From positions 310,001 to 374,000 of the forward strand of contig NZ_JOHR01000007.1 in assembly GCF_000719775.1 (NCBI RefSeq): 64,000 nucleotides of DNA, read 5' to 3'. The position numbers and the translations under genes were made by a program. The DNA is from Streptomyces sp. NRRL F-5135. GTDB taxonomy: Bacteria > Actinomycetota > Actinomycetes > Streptomycetales > Streptomycetaceae. How positions within the stretch are numbered: position 1 is the first letter of the stretch; each line of letters begins with the position of its first letter. Positions 43,152 to 51,658 of the stretch are shown here, piece by piece. Under the pieces are notes generated by a model that searched no databases, was not told the DNA's origin, and worked only from the letters and a program-made list of their open reading frames with translations.

Positions 43152-44147
43152 ATGCGGACCGACGTGCACGCCCATCTGTGGACCGAGGACTACCTCACGC
43201 TCCTGGAGTCCTTCGGCCGGCGGGACACTGCCGTCCAGCACGGGATGGGAGCCACCGACAGCACCCACGACCTGCAGGCGCGCTTCGCCATGAACGCGGC
43301 GGCCGGGATCGACCACCAGATTCTTTCCGTGTCGCCCCAGGGCCCGTACTTCCCGGACGCCGAGCAGGCCGTCCGCGCGGCGCGGCTCGCCAACGACCAC
43401 TACGCCGATCTGATACGCGCCTGGCCCACCCGCCTCTCCGCCTTCGCCGCGCTCCCCCTGCCGCACCTGGACCAGTCGCTGGCGGAGCTGGCACGGGCGC
43501 TCGACGAGCTGGACCTGGCCGGCGTCGCCGTCACCACGGACGTGCTCGGCCGCGGCATCGCCGATCCCGCCTTCAGCGTCCTCTTCGAGGAGCTGGACCG
43601 GCGCGGCAGTGTGCTGTCCGTCCACCCCTCGGGCCACGACGCCGGTTCCCCGCTGATCGCCGCGACGGGGACGCGGTGGATGATCGGCGCGCCCGTGGAG
43701 GACACCGTCTGCGCGATGCACTTCATGATCGAGGGGATCCCGAACCGCTTCCCCCGACTGCGCGTCGTCCACTCGCACCTCGGCGGCGCACTGCCGATGC
43801 TGCTCTCGCGCGCCGATGCCCTGATGCGGCGGGAGGCCCCGAGGATGACGGAGAAGCCCACCGTCACGGCGACCCGCATGTGGTACGACACGGTCGCCCA
43901 CGGCCATGTCCCGGCGCTCCGCGCGGCGGCCGGCTCCTACGGCGCGGACCGGCTGGTGTTCGGCACGGACTTCCCGTACCAGAGCGGTGAACGTCTGCGC
44001 CGGGCAGTGTCGTTCATCAAGGAGGCGCTGCCGCCGGACGAGGCGGAACAGGTCCTGACGGCGGGCACCCGCCTGCTCCACCCCCATCCGCACCCGCACC
44101 CGCACGAGGCCGGGGGCGGGTCCGGGGGCGGGGGCGCGAGCGGATAG
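43152..44147 (+). CDS. Amidohydrolase-2 family protein (ACMSD-like decarboxylase)
   Basis: A 331-aa TIM-barrel metalloenzyme. Metal ligands: HAHLW at residues 6-10, HPSGHD, HSHLGG in the middle, and Asp in FGTDFPY near the C-terminus. The order agrees with the ACMSD/5-carboxyvanillate decarboxylase group rather than classical amidases. The C-terminus is a natural HPHPHPHPH run followed by a Gly-rich tail (repeats at 44085-44106). ATG at 43152 with GGTACT just upstream. Substrate unknown, probably an aromatic acid. Confidence 0.87.
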   Translation: MRTDVHAHLWTEDYLTLLESFGRRDTAVQHGMGATDSTHDLQARFAMNAAAGIDHQILSVSPQGPYFPDAEQAVRAARLANDHYADLIRAWPTRLSAFAALPLPHLDQSLAELARALDELDLAGVAVTTDVLGRGIADPAFSVLFEELDRRGSVLSVHPSGHDAGSPLIAATGTRWMIGAPVEDTVCAMHFMIEGIPNRFPRLRVVHSHLGGALPMLLSRADALMRREAPRMTEKPTVTATRMWYDTVAHGHVPALRAAAGSYGADRLVFGTDFPYQSGERLRRAVSFIKEALPPDEAEQVLTAGTRLLHPHPHPHPHEAGGGSGGGGASG

Positions 44148-44173
44148 TCCCGAGCAGGAACGGGAAACGAAGC

Positions 44174-44200
44174 GGGCCGACGCCTTCCCGGCATCGGCCC
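44174..44200. terminator. Terminator between convergent amidohydrolase and glnA4
   Basis: GGGCCGACGCC, loop TTCCC, GGCATCGGCCC. The single mismatch becomes a G-U pair in the glnA4 transcript, so it works best for glnA4 but may serve both. Confidence 0.75.
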
Positions 44201-44239
44201 GGCCCCCGTCAGGAGCTCTGCGGCGCAAGAGCAAGAGCC

Positions 44240-45601
44240 CTACAGCACCGGCAGGTTCTTCTTCAGCTCGAACGCGGTGACCTCGGAGCGGTACTCCTCC
44301 CACTCCTGCTTCTTGTTGCGCAGGAAGAAGTCGAAGACGTGCTCGCCGAGCGTCTCCGCGACCAGTTCGCTGCGCTCCATGAGGGAGATCGCCTCGCCCA
44401 GGTTCTGCGGCAGCGGTTCGATGCCCATCGCGCGGCGCTCGGCGTCCGAGAGGGCCCAGACGTCGTCGTCGGCGCCGGCCGGGAGTTCGTAGCCCTCCTC
44501 GATGCCCTTGAGGCCGGCCGCGAGGAGCACCGCGTACGCCAGGTAAGGGTTGGCGCCCGAGTCGAGGGAGCGGACCTCGACCCGGGCCGAGCCGGTCTTG
44601 CCCGGCTTGTACATGGGGACGCGGATCAGCGCGGACCGGTTGTTGTGGCCCCAGCAGATGTACGAGGGCGCCTCGCCCCCGGAGCCGGCGGTGCGGCTCG
44701 AGCCGCCCCAGATCCGCTTGTAGGAGTTGACCCACTGGTTGGTGACGGCCGAGATCTCCGCCGCGTGCTTGAGCAGCCCGGCGATGAACGAGCGCCCGAC
44801 CTTGGAGAGCTGGTACTCGGCGCCCGACTCGTAGAACGCGTTCCGGTCCCCCTCGAAGAGGGAGAGATGGGTGTGCATGCCCGAGCCCGGGTACTCGGAG
44901 AACGGCTTCGGCATGAACGTGGCCTGCACGCCCTGCTCCAGCGCGACCTGCTTCATGACGAGCCGGAACGTCATGATGTTGTCGGCCGTGGACAGCGCGT
45001 CCGCGTACCTCAGGTCGATCTCCTGCTGGCCCGGGGCGCCCTCGTGGTGGCTGAACTCGACCGAGATGCCCATCGACTCCAGCATCGTGATCGCCTGGCG
45101 GCGGAAGTCCATGCCCACGTGCTGCGGGGTGTGGTCGAAGTAACCCGAGCTGTCGGCGGGGGTGGGGCGGCTGCCGTCGACCGGCCTGTCCTTGAGCAGG
45201 AAGAACTCGATCTCGGGGTGCGTGTAGAAGGTGAAGCCCAGGTCGGAGGTCCTGGCGAGGATCCGCTTGAGGACGAAGCGCGGGTCCGCGAAGGACGGCG
45301 ACCCGTCGGGCATCAGGATGTCGCAGAACATCCGGGCCGTGCCCGGTGCCTCCGCGCGCCAGGGCAGGATCTGGAACGTGCCCGGATCGGGCTTGGCAAT
45401 CATGTCGGATTCGTACACGCGGGCGAAGCCCTCGATGGCCGAGCCGTCGAAGCCCATGCCTTCGTCAAATGCCTGTTCGAGCTCGGCGGGGGCGACGGCG
45501 ACCGACTTCAGGAAGCCGAGCACGTCGGTGAACCAGAGGCGTACGAAGCGGATGTCGCGCTCCTCGAGCGTGCGGAGCACGAATTCCTGCTGCTTGTCCA
45601 T
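44240..45601 (-). CDS. glnA4: Glutamine synthetase-like gamma-glutamyl ligase GlnA4
   Basis: A 453-aa GSI-fold ligase: FTDVLGFLKSVAVAPAELEQ, GFDGSAIEGFARVYESDM, the nucleotide block MPKPFSEYPGSGMHTHLSLF and WGHNNRSALIRVPMYKPGK. The GSI Tyr adenylylation loop is not evident. In S. coelicolor the glnA4 product (same place near nadE) has been reported as a gamma-glutamylethanolamide synthetase for ethanolamine use rather than a true glutamine synthetase; that assignment is inferred here from synteny and similarity. The ATG follows AGGACGG. Next to it on the same strand lies a MarR gene. Confidence 0.9.
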   Translation of the reverse strand: MDKQQEFVLRTLEERDIRFVRLWFTDVLGFLKSVAVAPAELEQAFDEGMGFDGSAIEGFARVYESDMIAKPDPGTFQILPWRAEAPGTARMFCDILMPDGSPSFADPRFVLKRILARTSDLGFTFYTHPEIEFFLLKDRPVDGSRPTPADSSGYFDHTPQHVGMDFRRQAITMLESMGISVEFSHHEGAPGQQEIDLRYADALSTADNIMTFRLVMKQVALEQGVQATFMPKPFSEYPGSGMHTHLSLFEGDRNAFYESGAEYQLSKVGRSFIAGLLKHAAEISAVTNQWVNSYKRIWGGSSRTAGSGGEAPSYICWGHNNRSALIRVPMYKPGKTGSARVEVRSLDSGANPYLAYAVLLAAGLKGIEEGYELPAGADDDVWALSDAERRAMGIEPLPQNLGEAISLMERSELVAETLGEHVFDFFLRNKKQEWEEYRSEVTAFELKKNLPVL

Positions 45602-45858
45602 ATTAGCCGTCCTACCCATCCTTGCTGGTCAGGCCACCTGCTCCCATGCCGCGAAGCACGTTGAGGCACATGAGCATCCCACCACACCATTTCCGGCGCG
45701 TTGCGAACCGTTGGACAACGCTCCGCATCGCGTGTGTGTACGGGCTTCAGCCCACAGTCCCCATAGTGCCTGTAGCTTCCTCAGGTCTGCTGCCCAGGCG
45801 ACCGGCGATCGCAATCCCAGACGGTGAAGATCATTCCGGTCCCTGTCAAACGAGGCCC
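45602..45858. other. Intergenic region upstream of glnA4
   Basis: The 257-bp gap between the MarR stop and glnA4 start contains a lower-GC stretch (45680-45735) with CAACGGTTCGCAACG-like sequence, a likely promoter, and a GGGCT-TC-AGCCC hairpin (45747-45758) that may end the MarR transcript. No ORF. Confidence 0.4.
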
Positions 45859-46455
45859 CTACGGCGGCCGGGTGTGGGCGTTGACATGGGTGTGGGCGTG
45901 GACCCGGGTGTGCGTGTCCGACCAGCCCAGCGGGTACGGCTCCGTGTCCTCCCCCGGATGCGCGGGCGCCCCGCCGGCCTCGGTGAACGCGTTCAGGGCT
46001 CCGATCAGCGCGGCGCGCCGCTCGGGGGTCAGCCGTGCCACGATCGCGGCGACCTCCCGATGGCGTACGGCGGTGACCTCGTCGACCAGCGCCCGGCCCT
46101 CGGGCGTCAGCCGCAGCATCGTCTCGCGGCGGCTGGCCGGATTGGCGTGCCGGACGGCGAGCCCAGCCGCGATCAGCCGGTCGAGCATGCGCAGGGCGGT
46201 GGAGGGATTCACGCCGAGCCGCTCGGCGATCTCCACGAGCTTGGCGTCGCCGTGCCCGCCGAGGACGGCCAGCAGCCGGAACTGGGGCAGCGTGACCCGG
46301 TCGGCCACGGCGGCGAGGGAGCGGGCGGAGATGTCGACGAGGAGGCGGGAGGCGGTGAGGAGAGCGTGCGTGACGTCGTCCACGTCGTCGGCCGCCCGGT
46401 CGGCGCCGGGGGCGGGGGCGCGGGTGGCTCGGGGCGGCTCTGCATGCTCGGCCAT
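45859..46455 (-). CDS. MarR-family regulator with His/Thr-rich C-terminal tail
   Basis: A 198-aa protein with AAGGAG upstream. The winged helix lies at about residues 50-125: LPQFRLLAVLGGHGDAKLVE, IAERLGVNPSTALRMLDRLI, and RRETMLRLTPEGRAL as the wing. Residues 180-198 are SDTHTRVHAHTHVNAHTRPP, unusual for MarR and suggestive of metal binding. It is divergent from a small secreted protein gene and upstream of glnA4; a direct repeat at 46526-46545 lies near its promoter. Confidence 0.88.
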   Translation of the reverse strand: MAEHAEPPRATRAPAPGADRAADDVDDVTHALLTASRLLVDISARSLAAVADRVTLPQFRLLAVLGGHGDAKLVEIAERLGVNPSTALRMLDRLIAAGLAVRHANPASRRETMLRLTPEGRALVDEVTAVRHREVAAIVARLTPERRAALIGALNAFTEAGGAPAHPGEDTEPYPLGWSDTHTRVHAHTHVNAHTRPP

Positions 46456-46525
46456 GCTCCTTTTTATCGCGCCGATGACCGATTCGTACCGCACCCATAC
46501 GTAATCCCTGACCTCATCTCGGCCG

Positions 46526-46545
46526 TTCCAGATCAATTCCAGATC
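46526..46545. promoter_or_regulatory. Direct repeat TTCCAGATC x2, 11-bp period (candidate MarR operator)
   Basis: TTCCAGATC at 46526 and 46537, one helical turn apart, followed by a partial third TTCC. It lies between the divergent MarR start (46455) and the 46602 gene. Confidence 0.5.
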
Positions 46546-46587
46546 GTTCCGTCCGCTCCTCTCTGCTCCGGCGAGGGTGCTACGCAC

Positions 46588-46593
46588 TACGAT
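46588..46593 (+). promoter_or_regulatory. Candidate -10 box (TACGAT) for leaderless secreted-protein gene
   Basis: TACGAT is 8 nt before the ATG at 46602. No Shine-Dalgarno is seen (TTGCGGCC). Confidence 0.5.
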
Positions 46594-46601
46594 TTGCGGC
46601 C

Positions 46602-47042
46602 ATGGGGGGTCAGCGCACACGCAACGCGCGTCCCGTGGCACTGATGAGTGCCGTGGCGACGCTGTGCGCGGCGTTCCTCTTCTGTCTGAGTCCTGGCTCC
46701 GGCGCCGTTCCCGGCCGGGCCGGGACGCATCACGACGCCGCCGGGATCCGCTCCGGCGCGAGCGGTACGGACGCCTCCTCGACCGTCCGGGCGGTGGCCG
46801 GCGACGGCGGCGGGCGGTCGGCGAACGAGTCCCGGTACGTCTGCCCGTACGACCGGGGCGACTGCGGTCGCTTCGCGCACCTGAGCCCCGCCGTGCTCAC
46901 CGCGCCGCCGCCCGCCGCGCCGCAGGCGGCCACCGTCACGCTGACGCACCTCGAACCGCCGTACCGCACCGGCCCGTTGCCCCGCTCCGGCGCGCTCGCC
47001 CGTGCGCCGGACCTCCACGTCCTCCAAGTGCTGCGGACGTGA
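46602..47042 (+). CDS. Small secreted protein, hypothetical
   Basis: A 146-aa protein with a signal peptide (MGGQRTRNARPVALMSAVAT onward, cleavage near GSGAVPG) and no transmembrane segment after it. The mature part is Ala/Pro/Gly-rich with two Cys (YVCPYDRGDCGRF), a potential disulfide or metal loop, and a C-terminus ending LHVLQVLRT. It is 127 bp upstream of the DUF3105-DUF305 pair on the same strand, and may share a function with them. I recognise no family. Confidence 0.65.
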   Translation: MGGQRTRNARPVALMSAVATLCAAFLFCLSPGSGAVPGRAGTHHDAAGIRSGASGTDASSTVRAVAGDGGGRSANESRYVCPYDRGDCGRFAHLSPAVLTAPPPAAPQAATVTLTHLEPPYRTGPLPRSGALARAPDLHVLQVLRT

Positions 47043-47169
47043 CAGGGGACGTAGGCCCTGTCCGGCCCCGGCCGGACCCGCTCGTTCACCGGGTTCCCGA
47101 AACACCCGAGCAGGACCGCGTTCGTATGTCATCCGTACCGTCATCGCAGAAGGACACAGGACACAGACC

Positions 47170-47817
47170 ATGGCTTCCAAGACCCAGTCCGCCCAGCGCA
47201 AGGCCCGAATAGAGGAGATGCGCCGCGCCGAGCGGGCCCGTGAGCGGCGCAACCGGATCATCACCATCACGGCGAGCGCCGTCGTGGTGGGCGCGCTGGT
47301 CGCCGGTGGCGCGTACCTCCTCAACAAGGAGTCGGAACAGAAGGAGCAGAAGGAGGCGGCGGCCAAGGCGCCCGTCACGGACGAGAAGTCCTGGGACGCG
47401 AAGAAGCTGGGCCGCAACCACGTCACCGAGAACGTCTCGTACCCGATGACCCCGCCGGTGGGCGGTGACCACAACCAGGTCTGGATGAACTGCGAGGGGG
47501 ACGTCTACAAGGACCCGATCCCGAACGTGAACGCGGTGCACTCCCTGGAGCACGGCGCGGTCTGGGTCACGTACAACGAGAAGGCCGCCGCCGACGACGT
47601 GAAGAAGCTCGGCGAGCGGGTGGAGAAGACGCCGTACTCACTGATGAGCCCGGTGAAGGAGCAGTCCGGCGCGCTCATGCTGAGCGCCTGGGGCAAGCAG
47701 GTGACGGTGGACAGCGCGACGGACCCGCGCGTGGAGCAGTTCTTCACGAAGTACGTGCAGGGTTCGCAGACCCCTGAGCCCGGCGCCGCGTGCACGGGCG
47801 GGATGGGCCAGCAGTGA
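47170..47817 (+). CDS. DUF3105-domain membrane protein
   Basis: A 215-aa protein. A basic charged N-terminus (1-30) is followed by one transmembrane helix (about 31-52, IITITASAVVVGALVAGGAY). The outer DUF3105 domain has NHVTENVSYPMTPPVGGDHN, the His-rich VHSLEHGAVWVTYNEKAA and a C-terminal Cys. The stop overlaps the next start as GTGA, so DUF305 is coupled. The domain's function is not established; a copper or metal role is often suspected because of its partners. Confidence 0.9.
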   Translation: MASKTQSAQRKARIEEMRRAERARERRNRIITITASAVVVGALVAGGAYLLNKESEQKEQKEAAAKAPVTDEKSWDAKKLGRNHVTENVSYPMTPPVGGDHNQVWMNCEGDVYKDPIPNVNAVHSLEHGAVWVTYNEKAAADDVKKLGERVEKTPYSLMSPVKEQSGALMLSAWGKQVTVDSATDPRVEQFFTKYVQGSQTPEPGAACTGGMGQQ

Positions 47818-48650
47818 CCCCGCGGGACGAGGCGGACCCGGCCCCCGACGCACCCTCCGCTCCCTCCGACCTCGCGGTCGACACCGGCACCGGTGCCGGC
47901 ACCGCCACCGGCCGCAGGGGGACCCGTACGCAGTGGGCGGCGATCACGGCCGTCGTCCTGGCGCTGCTCTTCGCGGGCACGTCGGCGGTCATCGCGGCCG
48001 GACGGGACGCCGCGGGCGACGACGGGGCGACGCCCGCCCCGCCGACCGCGGGCTCGGCGGACGCGGGCTTCGCGCGTGACATGGCGGTCCACCACCAGCA
48101 GGCGGTGGAGATGTCGTTCATCGTGCGGGACGTCACGGACGACGAGGACGTGCGCAGGCTGGCGTACGACATCGCCAACACGCAGGCGAACCAGCGCGGC
48201 ATGATGCTGGGCTGGCTGGACATGTGGGGCCTGCCGAAGGTCGAGGCAGGCCGGGAGCCGATGTCCTGGATGACGCGGGGCTCCGGGGCCGAGTCCGGCT
48301 CGGACTCCGGGTCCGGGTCCGGGCACCAGGGCATGGACATGGATCACGGCGGGAACGGACACGGGGAGCACATGGCGCGCGACGGTTCCCTGATGCCCGG
48401 CATGGCCACGAAGACGGAGCTGGCGCAGCTCCGCGCGGCGCGCGGCAAGCAGGCCGAGATCCTCTACCTCCAGCTGATGACCGACCACCACAAGGGCGGC
48501 GTCACGATGGCCCAGGGCTGCGTACAAATGTGCGCGGTCGCGCCGGAGAAGGCGCTGGCCGAGGGGATGGTCGCGGCGCAGCAGTCCGAGATGGACCTGA
48601 TGGCGCACTTGCTGGAGGCGCGCGGCGCGAAGCCCCGGCCGACGGGCTGA
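47814..48650 (+). CDS. DUF305-domain protein, Met/His-rich, membrane-anchored
   Basis: A 278-aa protein from a GTG overlapping the DUF3105 stop. One transmembrane helix (about 44-64, AAITAVVLALLFAGTSAVIA) exports a DUF305 domain with DMAVHHQQAVEMS and MTDHHKGGVTMAQ (paired HHxxA-type motifs in a four-helix ferritin-like fold). Between them is a Gly/Ser/Met/His loop (HQGMDMDHGGNGHGEHMARD). The cluster of His and Met strongly suggests metal binding, probably copper. It is the last gene before a strong terminator at 48751. Confidence 0.9.
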   Translation: MTPRDEADPAPDAPSAPSDLAVDTGTGAGTATGRRGTRTQWAAITAVVLALLFAGTSAVIAAGRDAAGDDGATPAPPTAGSADAGFARDMAVHHQQAVEMSFIVRDVTDDEDVRRLAYDIANTQANQRGMMLGWLDMWGLPKVEAGREPMSWMTRGSGAESGSDSGSGSGHQGMDMDHGGNGHGEHMARDGSLMPGMATKTELAQLRAARGKQAEILYLQLMTDHHKGGVTMAQGCVQMCAVAPEKALAEGMVAAQQSEMDLMAHLLEARGAKPRPTG

Positions 48651-48750
48651 CCGCGTCCGGCTGACGGCGTCGGGTCGGCCGCGTCGGCCCCGGACGCCGT
48701 ACAACCGAACGCATCCGCACACATCCGGCGCACCGGATGTGGCGGCGACC

Positions 48751-48793
48751 GGCCCCGGGCCGGGGACCTCTCGTGGTTCCCCGGCCCGGGGCC
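48751..48793 (+). terminator. Terminator after DUF305 (16-bp perfect stem)
   Basis: GGCCCCGGGCCGGGGA and its exact complement around an 11-nt loop, 100 bp past the stop. A smaller perfect palindrome, ACATCCGG-CGCA-CCGGATGT, precedes it at 48721-48740. Confidence 0.85.
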
Positions 48794-48896
48794 GCCGCGT
48801 TCCGCTGCGGTCGCGCCGTCCGAACGGGTGCAAGATGATGGTTCTGCTCGGGGGTGGACTCCATGAACACGGCCCTGATGAGGAGGCTCGATCTCC

Positions 48897-49316
48897 ATGA
48901 CCACCGCCAAAGACATCATGCACCCCGGCGCCCAGTGGCTCCCCGCGCACGAGACCCTCGACCGGGCCGCCCAGATGATGCGCGAGATGAACGTGGGCGC
49001 GCTCCCCATCGCCGACTCGAACGAACGGCTGATGGGCATACTCACCGACCGTGACATCGTCGTCGGCTGTGTGGCCATGGGCCACGACCCGGCGCAGACC
49101 ACGGCCGGCGAGATGGCGCACGGCACGCCCCGCTGGATCGAAGCGAGCGCCGACATCGAGGAAGTGCTGCGGGAGATGCAGAGCCACCAGATACGCCGGC
49201 TGCCCGTGATCGAGAAGAAGCGTCTCATCGGGATGATCAGCGAGGCGGACCTGGCGCGCCACCTCTCCGAACCACAGCTCGCGACGTGGGTGGAGAAGGT
49301 CTACGCACACGGCTGA
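48897..49316 (+). CDS. CBS-domain pair protein
   Basis: A 139-aa stand-alone Bateman module. CBS1 is about residues 5-65 (MHPGAQWLPAHETLDRAAQM, VGALPIADSNERLMGILTDR), CBS2 about 75-135 (HQIRRLPVIEKKRLIGMISE, ADLARHL). No other domain. It would sense adenosine nucleotides and modulate a partner not evident from neighbours. ATG start with GAGGCTCGATCTCC upstream, so the ribosome site is weak. Confidence 0.92.
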   Translation: MTTAKDIMHPGAQWLPAHETLDRAAQMMREMNVGALPIADSNERLMGILTDRDIVVGCVAMGHDPAQTTAGEMAHGTPRWIEASADIEEVLREMQSHQIRRLPVIEKKRLIGMISEADLARHLSEPQLATWVEKVYAHG

Positions 49317-49641
49317 GGTCCGCTCACACGTGGCTGAGGCAGCATCGCGGGGGCGAGGCGTGAGCGCGGAGCGCGCGGTGGCCGGCCCGGCCGGGAGCCG
49401 TACGGTACGACCCGGTGCGCAGGCGTTCCGGCGTTCCGACGTCCGGTAGGCCCCGGCCGGGCACGGCCTTGTCGGCGGCGGCGCGATCGGTCGGCCGGCC
49501 GACCGGTCTCGGCCCCGCACGCCCCGCAGGACCCCGTCCGTACGGCGCGGCGCCGGACCGCCGGGCCCGGCCACGCCCGAGTGAAGCGCCCCACACGTCC
49601 GCCCCGGTACATCGTGTCAGACAGACGATTACACTGGCCGG
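49317..49641. other. Intergenic region with nadE promoter
   Basis: A 325-bp GC-rich gap without a plausible gene. At its end TACACT (49628-49633) is followed by the nadE GTG 8 nt later, a candidate -10 of a leaderless mRNA. No good -35 (TTGACA-like) is apparent. Confidence 0.45.
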
Positions 49642-51426
49642 GTGCCTCAACTACGTCTCGCCCTGAATCAGATCGACTCGACCGTCGGTGATCTCACCGC
49701 GAACGCCGAGGCGATCGTCCACTGGACCCGGCACGCCGCCGCCCAGGGAGCGCATGTCGTCGCGTTCCCCGAGATGGCGCTGACCGGCTACCCCGTCGAG
49801 GATCTCGCGCTGCGGGCCTCCTTCGTCGAGGCGTCCCGGGCCGCCGTGCGCGCGCTCGCGGTACGGCTCGAACAGGAGGGGTTCGGGGAGCTGCCGGTCG
49901 TCGTCGGCTACCTCGACCGCGCGGAGAAGGCCGAGGACCGCGTCGGGCAGCCCGTCGGCGCCCCGCGCAACGCCGCCGCCGTCCTGCACCGCGGTGAGGT
50001 CGTCCTGAACTTCGCCAAGCACCACCTGCCGAACTACGGCGTCTTCGACGAGTTCCGCTACTTCGTCCCCGGCGACACCATGCCCGTCGTCCGCGTCCAC
50101 GGCGTCGACATCGCCCTCGCCATCTGCGAGGACCTCTGGCAGGACGGCGGGCGGGTGCCCGCCGCCCGGTCCGCCGGGGCCGGGCTGCTGCTCTCCGTCA
50201 ACGCCTCGCCGTACGAGCGTGAGAAGGACGACACCCGCCTGGAGCTGGTGCGCAAGCGTGCGCAGGAGGCGGGCTGCACGACCGCGTATCTGGCGATGAT
50301 CGGCGGGCAGGACGAGCTGGTCTTCGACGGTGACTCGATCGTGGTCGACAAGGACGGCGAGGTCGTGGCGCGGGCGCCGCAGTTCGCCGAGGGCTGTGTG
50401 GTCCTGGACCTGGACCTGCCCGCCGGCGAACCCGCGCCGCCCGGTGCGCGCAGGGGCGCCGCCGACGGCCGGGTGGTGGACGACGGGCTGCGGATCGACC
50501 ACGTCATCCTGTCCGAGGACCCGCTCCCGGCGTACGAGCCGGAGCTGTCCGGCGGCTACGCCGACCGCCTGGAGGACGACGAGGAGGTGTACTCGGCGCT
50601 GGTCGTGGGCCTGCGCGCGTACGCCGCGAAGAACGGTTTCCGCTCCGTCCTGATCGGGCTCTCCGGCGGTATCGACTCCGCGCTCGTCGCCGCCATCGCC
50701 TGCGACGCGCTGGGCGCGGCGAACGTGTACGGCGTGTCCATGCCGTCCAAGTACTCCTCGGAGCACTCCAAGGACGACGCGGCCGAGCTGGCCCGCCGCA
50801 CCGGTCTGAACTTCCGTACGGTGTCGATCGAGCCGATGTTCGACGCGTACATGGGTTCGCTGGAGCTCACCGGGCTCTCCGAGGAGAACCTCCAGTCACG
50901 GCTGCGCGGCACGCTGCTGATGGCCATCTCCAACCAGGAAGGCCAGATCGTGCTGGCCCCGGGCAACAAGTCCGAGCTGGCGGTGGGCTATTCGACGCTG
51001 TACGGGGACTCCGTCGGCGCGTACGGACCGATCAAGGACGTCTACAAGACGTGGATCTTCCGGCTCGCCCGGTGGCGCAACCGCGCGGCCGAGGAGCGCG
51101 GCCAGACCCCGCCGATCCCGGAGAACTCGATCTCCAAGCCGCCGAGCGCCGAGCTGCGCCCGGGGCAGGTGGACACGGACTCGCTGCCCGACTACGAGGT
51201 CCTGGACCGGATCCTGGAGCTGTACGTGGACCGCGACCAGGGCAAGGACGCGATCGTGGCGGCGGGCTACGACGACGAGACGGTCACGCGGACGCTGCGG
51301 ATGGTGGACACGGCGGAGTACAAGCGGCGCCAGTACCCGCCGGGGACGAAGATCTCGGCGAAGGGCTTCGGCAAGGACCGTCGCCTGCCGATCACCAACC
51401 ACTGGCGCGAGACGCCGCGCGACTGA
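49642..51426 (+). CDS. nadE: Glutamine-dependent NAD+ synthetase
   Basis: A 594-aa two-domain enzyme for the last step of NAD synthesis. The nitrilase-type glutaminase has the triad Glu44 (FPEMALTGYP), Lys126 (NFAKHHLPNYG) and Cys162 (AICEDLW). The synthetase domain has the ATP PPi motif LSGGIDSA and SKYSSEHSKDDA, with KSELAVGYSTLYGD and PPSAELRPGQVDTDSLPDYE. It begins with GTG. The glutamine dependence links it to the glutamine-making genes glnII and glnA4 nearby, but no common operon is seen. Confidence 0.97.
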   Translation: MPQLRLALNQIDSTVGDLTANAEAIVHWTRHAAAQGAHVVAFPEMALTGYPVEDLALRASFVEASRAAVRALAVRLEQEGFGELPVVVGYLDRAEKAEDRVGQPVGAPRNAAAVLHRGEVVLNFAKHHLPNYGVFDEFRYFVPGDTMPVVRVHGVDIALAICEDLWQDGGRVPAARSAGAGLLLSVNASPYEREKDDTRLELVRKRAQEAGCTTAYLAMIGGQDELVFDGDSIVVDKDGEVVARAPQFAEGCVVLDLDLPAGEPAPPGARRGAADGRVVDDGLRIDHVILSEDPLPAYEPELSGGYADRLEDDEEVYSALVVGLRAYAAKNGFRSVLIGLSGGIDSALVAAIACDALGAANVYGVSMPSKYSSEHSKDDAAELARRTGLNFRTVSIEPMFDAYMGSLELTGLSEENLQSRLRGTLLMAISNQEGQIVLAPGNKSELAVGYSTLYGDSVGAYGPIKDVYKTWIFRLARWRNRAAEERGQTPPIPENSISKPPSAELRPGQVDTDSLPDYEVLDRILELYVDRDQGKDAIVAAGYDDETVTRTLRMVDTAEYKRRQYPPGTKISAKGFGKDRRLPITNHWRETPRD

Positions 51427-51658
51427 CACGCCGGACCCCGGGTGCGGGCCGGTCCGGGCCACCGCCCCGGACTGTCGCCCCCACGGGCCCGCCCAACGCG
51501 ACCACCGACGCAAGAGACCGCGTGCACCGGCCCCGCGCGTGGCCCGGCGGACCGTACAGGCAACCGGCCCGCCGGGGGCCAGGGCGCCGGGCCGCGCGCG
51601 ATCACGCCGCCCGCTGCCGTACCCCGCACGCGCCCGCGCGGTCCCCGGCAGCGCCCCC

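Noticed and set aside
44240-45601. Primary glutamine synthetase glnA
   Set aside because: Synteny with nadE and divergent sequence point to glnA4, a gamma-glutamyl ligase paralogue; true glnA is expected elsewhere.
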